Source: an uncultured Bacilli bacterium
GTDB lineage: Bacteria; Bacillota_I; Bacilli_A; RF39; UBA660
NCBI GenBank assembly: GCA_947588865.1
Contig: CANPYQ010000001.1
Coordinates: 1-36,877, forward strand
Direction: 5' to 3'
Length of the DNA stretch: 36,877 nt
Position 1 is the first letter of the stretch, and every line of letters starts with the position of its first letter. The translations under genes were made by a program, and so were the position numbers. This document shows positions 31,518 through 36,877 of the stretch, piece by piece. Under the pieces are notes generated by a model that made no database searches, was not told the DNA's origin, and was given only the letters and a program-made list of their open reading frames with translations.

Positions 31518-33608
31518 ATGGAAGAAAAAATTATCAAAATATTGAGCGAAGAAAATAAAGCATTTGATGTATATGAAATAGAAAATAAATTAAATTTTAA
31601 TAGTGTAGATCAATTAAAAGAGTTATTAAAGACATTAAATAAATTAGAGGAAGAATATAAAATTTATAGAACTAAAAAAGATAAATATATGTTATTTGAT
31701 AATAGCAATCTAAAAATAGGAAAATTACTTTCCACTAAAAAGGGATATGGATTTGTTGATATCGAAGGTGATGAGGATGTATTTATTAAAGAGGACAACC
31801 TTAATGGAGCTATAAATAATGATGAAGTAATAGTTGAAATAACCTCTAAAAAAGGTCTTAAATTAGAGGGAAGAATAGTTAGAATAGTGGAAAGAAAGTT
31901 AAAACAATTTGTCGGTAAAGTATATTTTAAAAATAATAAATGTCTAATTGATCTAGATGATAAAAAAGTTAATATTAACATTATAGTTGATTCTGATAAA
32001 ACTTTGGGAGCAGTAAGTGGGCATAAAGTTGTCGTTAGACTTTTAAATAAAATTGATAATACTAATTATAAAGGTGTTATAGTAAAAATATTAGGTCATG
32101 TAGATGATCCTGGTGTTGATATTTTAAGTATAGCAGCAAAATATGAGATAGAAGATGAATTCCCTAAAGATGTTTTAGAACAGTTAAAGAATATCCCTGA
32201 TCATGTACTCGATACTGAATATAATGGAAGGGTTGATCTAAGAAATCAAATGATTTTTACTATAGATGGTGATGATACAAAAGATATTGATGATGCTGTT
32301 TCTATAGAAAAATTAGAAAATGGTAATTATAAGCTTGGGGTTCATATAGCTGATGTTAGCTATTATGTAAAAGAAAATACTCCTTTAGATAATGAAGCAT
32401 TTAAAAGAGGAACAAGTGTATATCTTGCTAATACAGTAATACCAATGCTTCCACACCAACTTTCTAATGGAATTTGTTCTCTTAATCCAAATGTAGATAG
32501 GCTTGCTATTAGCTGTGTTATGGAAATAGATTTAACTGGTGAAATAGTTGAATATGATATTTTTGAAAGTGTTATTAAATCTAATATACAAATGACTTAT
32601 AATAAAGTTAATAGTATTTTAGAAGATAATATAATTCCACAGGGATATGAAAAATATGCTGATAGCTTAAAACTTATGAGTGAACTTGCTGATATTCTTA
32701 GAAAAAATAAAATAAAAAAAGGTTATATAGATTTTGCGATAGATGAGGCTAAAATTATAACAGATGAAAATGGTGAAGCAATTGATGTTGTATTAAGAAA
32801 TCGTGGTAAAGGTGAAAATTTGATTGAAGATTTTATGATTGCCGCTAATGAAACAGTAGCTCGTCATATAACATATATGGAATATCCATTTATATATCGT
32901 GTTCATGGGGAACCAAACGAAGAAAAAATTAATAATTTTTTAAACTTCGTACATTTGCTTGGACATAATGTAAAAAGACCTAAAAAAATTACTCCTAAGT
33001 CTATGCAAGAATTACTTGATGAATTAAAAGATGTTAAACAGTATCCAATACTATCTTCATTACTTTTAAGAAGTATGCAAAAAGCAATATATGATAAAAA
33101 TAATATAGGACATTTTGGACTTGCAAGTAAATGCTATACTCATTTTACATCACCAATTAGAAGGTATCCAGATACAACTGTACATAGACTTCTTAGAGCT
33201 TATATGTTTAACAGTAATTTAAATAAAGAAACAGTAAATTATTGGGATGAAAGGTTAGTAAATATTGCGCAACATACATCAGAACGTGAACGTGCATCTA
33301 TTGAATGTGAGCGAGAAGTAGATGATATGAAAATGGCGGAATATATGGAAAAACATATAGGAGAAGAGTTTAATGGCATAGTATCTGGTGTAGTAAGTTT
33401 CGGTATGTTTGTTGAATTATCTAATAAAATAGAGGGATTAGTTAGGATAGATGATTTAACTGATGATTATTATATGTATGATGAATCTACATTCTCACTT
33501 ATAGGAAATAATAATAAAAGAGGATATAGATTAGGTGATGAAGTTAAAGTAATAGTTAAAAGTGCGAGTAAATTAAATCATACTATTGATTTTACTATAA
33601 AGAGATAG
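31518..33608 (+). CDS. rnr: Ribonuclease R (RNase II/R family)
   Basis: 696 aa from ATG 31518 (GGTGAT at 31509-31514); the reading frame extends upstream to 31398 into the previous gene, but that part is outside the promoter and dissimilar to RNase R. An N-terminal winged-helix part (~1-60), cold-shock domains (~65-220, GYGFVDIEGDEDVFI), then the RNB catalytic domain (~235-560) with the metal-binding DGDDTKDIDDAVS (~251-263), LHIADVSYYV-like GVHIADVSYYVKE and FTSPIRRYPD (~545). A C-terminal S1 domain (~615-695) has GIVSGVVSFGMFVEL. RNase R is a 3'-5' exoribonuclease that also degrades tmRNA-tagged messages, in keeping with smpB nearby. The length is a little shorter than the 750-810 aa of many orthologues. 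Confidence 0.95.
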   Translation: MEEKIIKILSEENKAFDVYEIENKLNFNSVDQLKELLKTLNKLEEEYKIYRTKKDKYMLFDNSNLKIGKLLSTKKGYGFVDIEGDEDVFIKEDNLNGAINNDEVIVEITSKKGLKLEGRIVRIVERKLKQFVGKVYFKNNKCLIDLDDKKVNINIIVDSDKTLGAVSGHKVVVRLLNKIDNTNYKGVIVKILGHVDDPGVDILSIAAKYEIEDEFPKDVLEQLKNIPDHVLDTEYNGRVDLRNQMIFTIDGDDTKDIDDAVSIEKLENGNYKLGVHIADVSYYVKENTPLDNEAFKRGTSVYLANTVIPMLPHQLSNGICSLNPNVDRLAISCVMEIDLTGEIVEYDIFESVIKSNIQMTYNKVNSILEDNIIPQGYEKYADSLKLMSELADILRKNKIKKGYIDFAIDEAKIITDENGEAIDVVLRNRGKGENLIEDFMIAANETVARHITYMEYPFIYRVHGEPNEEKINNFLNFVHLLGHNVKRPKKITPKSMQELLDELKDVKQYPILSSLLLRSMQKAIYDKNNIGHFGLASKCYTHFTSPIRRYPDTTVHRLLRAYMFNSNLNKETVNYWDERLVNIAQHTSERERASIECEREVDDMKMAEYMEKHIGEEFNGIVSGVVSFGMFVELSNKIEGLVRIDDLTDDYYMYDESTFSLIGNNNKRGYRLGDEVKVIVKSASKLNHTIDFTIKR

Positions 33609-33624
33609 ACTTTATCTCTTTTTT
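33599..33624 (+). terminator. Terminator of rnr
   Basis: Arms AAAGAGATA (33599-33607) and TATCTCTTT (33613-33621), loop GACTT, followed by three more T. The first arm covers part of the stop codon. A TATAAT at 33629-33634 immediately follows and may serve the next gene. Confidence 0.8.
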
Positions 33625-33649
33625 GTTTTATAATATTGATGGTGGTATG

Positions 33650-34768
33650 ATGAAAAGAAGACTAAAAAAAGGTGTTTATATATTTGTTTTTATAATTATA
33701 TTTTTAATCATATGTACAGTAATGTTAATTAAATGTGAAAATAAAAATAATATTGATAAAAATAAAGAAAAAGTTAATCAACCTGTAAATAATGGAGAAA
33801 AAGAATTTCCAAGCGAAAAGAAAATGTCTTTAATAGCTGTAGGTGATGTGTTAATACACGAAAGTGTATATAAAGATGCTTTAAAAAGTGACGGAACTTA
33901 TGATTTTCATAAAATGTTTACAGAAATAGAACCTATACTAAAAAATTATGATTTAAAATTTTGTAATCAAGAATCAATTATTGGTGGAACTGCTTTAGGT
34001 ATAAGTGGATATCCAAGTTTTAATTCTCCAGATGAAATAGGGGATGAAATCGTAAATCTAGGATTTAATTTAATAAGTTTAGCTAATAATCATGCAACAG
34101 ATAAAGGTGAAGATGCAATTCTTTATTCTAATAGTTATTGGAAAACTAAAAATGTTATAACAGCGGGCTCATATTCTAATATGGAGGATAGAAATAAAGT
34201 TAGAATATATGAAAAAAATGGAATAAAATATGCATTCTTTGCTTATACGACAGTTTTAAATGGCACATTAAATAAAGAATATTTAGTAAATAGATATAGT
34301 GCTGAAAAGGTAAAAGAAGATATAGAAAAAGTAAAAGATGATGTGGATGTAATAATTGTTTCGATGCACTGGGGAGAAGAATACACAAATACACCGACAG
34401 AATCCCAGCGTCAAATAGCTGAATATTTATCTAGTTTAGGTGTGAATCTTATAATAGGTCACCATTCACATGTTGTCGAACCAGTTACTTATGTAGGTGA
34501 TACATTAGTTATATATTCTTTAGGTAATTTTATATCAAATCAATTATCAGTTGGACTTAATCAAGGAATTGGCTTAATGGTAGGAATGGATATAGTAGTT
34601 AATGATGGTAAGGTAACATTTGAAAATATATATAAAGAATTAATACTTTCATACGCGGAAAACAGTACAAATTTTAAAGTTATACCATTTTCCAAATTAA
34701 ATAATGATTTATTAAATAATTATGAAAATATAAATAAAGAGTATATAAGTATTGTAAATGGAGGTTAA
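33650..34768 (+). CDS. CapA-like metallophosphatase-fold protein, copy 1
   Basis: 372 aa. Start at ATG 33650 (ATG 33647 is in frame and adjacent), chosen because MKRRLKKGVYIF matches the N-terminus of copy 2. A signal-anchor helix (~9-26) and a Lys/Asn-rich linker precede a CapA/PGA_cap domain (~58-320): LIAVGDVLIH, SLANNHATDKG, VSMHWGEEYTN and GHHSHVVEPVTY, then VIYSLGNFISNQ. The Asp, Asn-His, His and His-x-x-His residues form the metal site seen in this family. CapA proteins are tied to polyglutamate capsule synthesis or export in Bacillus, but many members have other or unknown roles. No capB or capC is adjacent, so a capsule role is not supported here. Confidence 0.8.
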   Translation: MKRRLKKGVYIFVFIIIFLIICTVMLIKCENKNNIDKNKEKVNQPVNNGEKEFPSEKKMSLIAVGDVLIHESVYKDALKSDGTYDFHKMFTEIEPILKNYDLKFCNQESIIGGTALGISGYPSFNSPDEIGDEIVNLGFNLISLANNHATDKGEDAILYSNSYWKTKNVITAGSYSNMEDRNKVRIYEKNGIKYAFFAYTTVLNGTLNKEYLVNRYSAEKVKEDIEKVKDDVDVIIVSMHWGEEYTNTPTESQRQIAEYLSSLGVNLIIGHHSHVVEPVTYVGDTLVIYSLGNFISNQLSVGLNQGIGLMVGMDIVVNDGKVTFENIYKELILSYAENSTNFKVIPFSKLNNDLLNNYENINKEYISIVNGG

Positions 34769-34770
34769 TT

Positions 34771-35916
34771 ATGAAAAAAAGAAGAGTAAAAAAAGGCAAA
34801 GTATTAATTGCAGTATTATTATTTTTATTTATTATAGGATTAATAATATTTGGGATATTATTTATAAACCATGATTCTACTAATAAATCAAAAGATAAAG
34901 ATAACAAAGTTGAAGAAAAGCAACCAGAACCACCTAAAGAAAAAAGAATGTCTTTAGTAGCTGTAGGTGATGCATTAATACACGGCGCAGTATATATGGA
35001 CGCAGATATTGGCGGTGGAAATTATGATTTTAGTAAGATGTTTACCGATATTGAACCGCTTATCAAAGATTATGATTTAAGATATTATAATCAAGAGACA
35101 ATAATAGGTGGGAAAAATTTAGGAGTATCACATTATCCTACATTTAATTCTCCAGATGAAATAGCTTTAAATTTAATGGATATAGGATTTAATTTAGTAA
35201 GTCTTGCTAATAATCATTCTATGGATAAAGGAGAAGCAGGAATACTTTATTCTGTAAATTTTTGGAGAGATAAAGATGTAGTAGTAAGTGGACAATCAGA
35301 TTCATTTGAAAATAGAAATGATATAAAAATTTATGAAAAAAATGGAATAAAATATGCATTTATAGCTTACACAGAAATGACTAATGGAATTCCAGTTCCA
35401 ACCGGTAAAGAGTATTTAGTAAATGTTTATTCAGATGAACAAGCAAAAATTGATATTGAAAGCGTAAAAGATAAGGTAGATGTTGTAATAGTTTCAATGC
35501 ATTGGGGAGAAGAATATACAAATGTTCCGACAGAATCTGAAAAAAGAGAAGCAGAGTATTTATCTAGCTTAGGTGTAGATCTTATAATAGGTTCTCACCC
35601 ACACGTTATACAGCCAGTAGATTATGTAGGGGATACTCTTGTAATATATTCACTTGGTAACTTTATATCTGGTCAAAGTCCACTTGGAATAGATAAAATA
35701 ATTGGCTTAATGGTAGGAATGGATATAGTAGTTAATGAAGATAAAGTATCATTTGAAAATGTAAATTATAAATTATTGTATACTTATTCAACTAGTAATT
35801 GTAAAAACTATAAAGTAATACCTTTTGATAATTTAACTGATGATATATTAACAAATCACGAGGCAATAAAACAGCAATACATGGATATTGTAACATCCGA
35901 GGTATCATATGATTGA
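34771..35916 (+). CDS. CapA-like metallophosphatase-fold protein, copy 2
   Basis: 381 aa. It starts two bases after copy 1; GGAGG lies in the end of copy 1. The signal-anchor helix is at ~11-31. The domain has LVAVGDALIHG, SLANNHSMDKGEAG, VSMHWGEEYTNVP, and GSHPHVIQPVDYVGDT, then VIYSLGNFISGQ. It differs from copy 1 by GSHPHV for GHHSHV and a short insertion (MTNGIPVPTGKEYLV). The two clearly arose by tandem duplication. The last eight bases overlap smpB, so both are probably cotranscribed with it. Confidence 0.8.
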   Translation: MKKRRVKKGKVLIAVLLFLFIIGLIIFGILFINHDSTNKSKDKDNKVEEKQPEPPKEKRMSLVAVGDALIHGAVYMDADIGGGNYDFSKMFTDIEPLIKDYDLRYYNQETIIGGKNLGVSHYPTFNSPDEIALNLMDIGFNLVSLANNHSMDKGEAGILYSVNFWRDKDVVVSGQSDSFENRNDIKIYEKNGIKYAFIAYTEMTNGIPVPTGKEYLVNVYSDEQAKIDIESVKDKVDVVIVSMHWGEEYTNVPTESEKREAEYLSSLGVDLIIGSHPHVIQPVDYVGDTLVIYSLGNFISGQSPLGIDKIIGLMVGMDIVVNEDKVSFENVNYKLLYTYSTSNCKNYKVIPFDNLTDDILTNHEAIKQQYMDIVTSEVSYD

Positions 35917-36355
35917 AATTAATAATAAAAAGGCATATTTTGATTATTTTATAGAAGAAGAAATAGAATGTGGTATTGCACTTAAAGGAACAGAAATAAA
36001 ATCTATTAGAGAAGGAATTGCCAATTTAAAAGATTGTTATGCAGTCATAAAAAATAATGAAGTATTTTTGATTAATATGTACATAGGAAAATATGACAAT
36101 GCGAGTATATTTAACCATGAAGAAAGAAGAACAAGAAAGCTTTTACTTAATAAAAAGGAAATACTAAAATTAAGAGATAAGATTGAAATTAGTGGTTATA
36201 CCTTAGTTCCTCTAAAGTTGTACTTTAAAAGTAATAGGGCAAAGATATTACTTGGCGTAGGTAAGGGGAAAAAAAATTATGATAAAAGAGAGTCAATTAA
36301 ACAAAAAGATTTGAAAAAAGAAATAGACAGATCATTAAAAGATAGATATATGTAA
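35909..36355 (+). CDS. smpB: SsrA-binding protein SmpB
   Basis: 148 aa with the SmpB oligonucleotide-binding fold: NNKKAYFDYFIEEEIECGI, ALKGTEIKSIREG, LKDCYAVIKNNEVFLIN, NHEERRTRKLLL, and a basic tail GKKNYDKRESIKQKDLKKEI. SmpB binds tmRNA and positions it in stalled ribosomes. Length is typical (145-160 aa). The ATG at 35909 lies inside the end of the CapA-like gene. The tmRNA gene itself (ssrA) is not in the window. Confidence 0.95.
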   Translation: MIEINNKKAYFDYFIEEEIECGIALKGTEIKSIREGIANLKDCYAVIKNNEVFLINMYIGKYDNASIFNHEERRTRKLLLNKKEILKLRDKIEISGYTLVPLKLYFKSNRAKILLGVGKGKKNYDKRESIKQKDLKKEIDRSLKDRYM

Positions 36356-36404
36356 TTTTATAGTTAAAATATTTAAATATATAATAAAAGTTATAAAATA
36401 ATAC

Positions 36405-36433
36405 TTGCATTTTTAATTTGTTTATTATATACT
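36405..36433 (+). promoter_or_regulatory. Promoter of spoVG
   Basis: -35 TTGCAT (36405-36410), 17 bases, -10 TATACT (36428-36433). The ATG is at 36468 after AAAGGAGA (36453-36460). Confidence 0.6.
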
Positions 36434-36467
36434 TAACATGTGAATGATAACAAAAGGAGATGGTTTT

Positions 36468-36719
<252 letters not shown>

Positions 36720-36720
36720 T

Positions 36721-36751
36721 AAATGAAATTGACTGTAGTCAATTTCATTTT
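36721..36751 (+). terminator. Terminator of spoVG, adjoining right IS
   Basis: Fourteen-base arms 36721-36734 and 36737-36750 form a perfect hairpin (tip GT), ending in TTTT (36748-36751). The right IS copy appears to begin at the T-run. Confidence 0.85.
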
Positions 36752-36761
36752 AAAAATATAT

Positions 36762-36793
36762 AATACATAGTGACCCCATGGTTATTATGTATT
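36762..36793 (+). repeat. Hairpin in leader of right IS copy
   Basis: Arms 36762-36775 and 36780-36793 with the loop CCAT. All 14 positions pair in RNA, with two G-U pairs. Same as 319-350. Confidence 0.6.
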
Positions 36794-36842
36794 TTTTGTG
36801 TTTTGGTATATAATATGTGGTTATAGATTGGAGGTGAAATTT

Positions 36843-36877
36843 ATGTGGACAAGTTATAAAGAACTCTATGACAGTAT
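36843..36877 (+). CDS. IS481-like transposase, first codons only
   Basis: ATG at 36843 after GGAGGTG (36832-36838). Only MWTSYKELYDS is visible, the same start as the minus-strand frame at 269. A TATAAT at 36809-36814 is a likely -10. Confidence 0.7.
   Translation, partial: MWTSYKELYDS

Larger units (their letters stand above)
36748..36877 (+). mobile_element. Right IS copy (same as left), truncated by window edge
   Basis: Bases 36748-36877 match the reverse complement of 235-364 except at three positions that I count. They include IS edge, hairpin, promoter, ribosome binding site and the first codons of the transposase. The rest lies outside the window. Confidence 0.8.

Noticed and set aside
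31664..31981. Minus-strand open frame inside rnr, and other antisense frames throughout.
   Set aside because: They lie opposite well-supported genes, lack ribosome binding sites and show the composition expected of shadow frames.

Overview
The window is strongly AT-rich, uses TGA as a genuine stop codon and carries Bacillota/Mollicutes-type housekeeping genes (rnr, smpB, spoVG, rmuC). With the Asn/Lys/Ile-rich proteins and very short intergenic regions, this suggests an uncultured low-GC Gram-positive such as a gut Bacilli/Mollicutes-like (RF39-type) genome. That placement is inference. Nearly all genes lie on the + strand. Both ends run into the same insertion sequence in opposite orientation (1-364 on the minus strand, 36748-36877 on the plus strand), so the window probably is a contig broken at a repeated IS.

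Layout. 1-364: IS481-like element, cut off. 439-5478: a large secreted Cys-rich protein with a SpaA-like region and a dockerin-like Ca loop, then two unrecognised membrane/surface proteins. 5546-9666: a Tad-type pilus block: pilin-like protein, CpaB (SAF), TadA/CpaF ATPase, TadB, TadC. 9766-11290: three more pilin-like proteins. 11305-12309: a CpaE/TadZ-like protein. 12318-13612 and 14814-15185: four VirB2/TrbC-like small membrane proteins, with a pilin-like surface protein at 13629. 15276-27091: a type IV secretion (T4SS) block: VirB6-like, PrgI/VirB3-like, a VirB4 split into two genes, a CHAP hydrolase, a lipoprotein, an M23+GH24 wall hydrolase, two VirB8-like proteins and VirD4/TraG. 27263-36719: rhodanese, rmuC, a DUF2238-like membrane protein, a J-domain-like protein, a secreted protein ending in a fifth VirB2-like segment, rnr, two tandem capA-like genes, smpB and spoVG.

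The main point of interest is the continuous arrangement of a Tad/T2SS-type assembly machine (TadA-B-C, CpaB, CpaE, pilins) with a Gram-positive T4SS-type channel (VirB2, B3, B4, B6, B8-like, D4, wall hydrolases), with no relaxase or integrase in the window. This looks like a chromosomal surface-appendage or secretion system rather than a conjugative element. The four pilin-like proteins share an M[KR]E[AS] start followed directly by a membrane helix and use TTG, ATG, GTG and GTG start codons. Two small candidate subunits (9766 and 14814) each sit alone between a good promoter and a strong terminator, as expected for abundant structural subunits.
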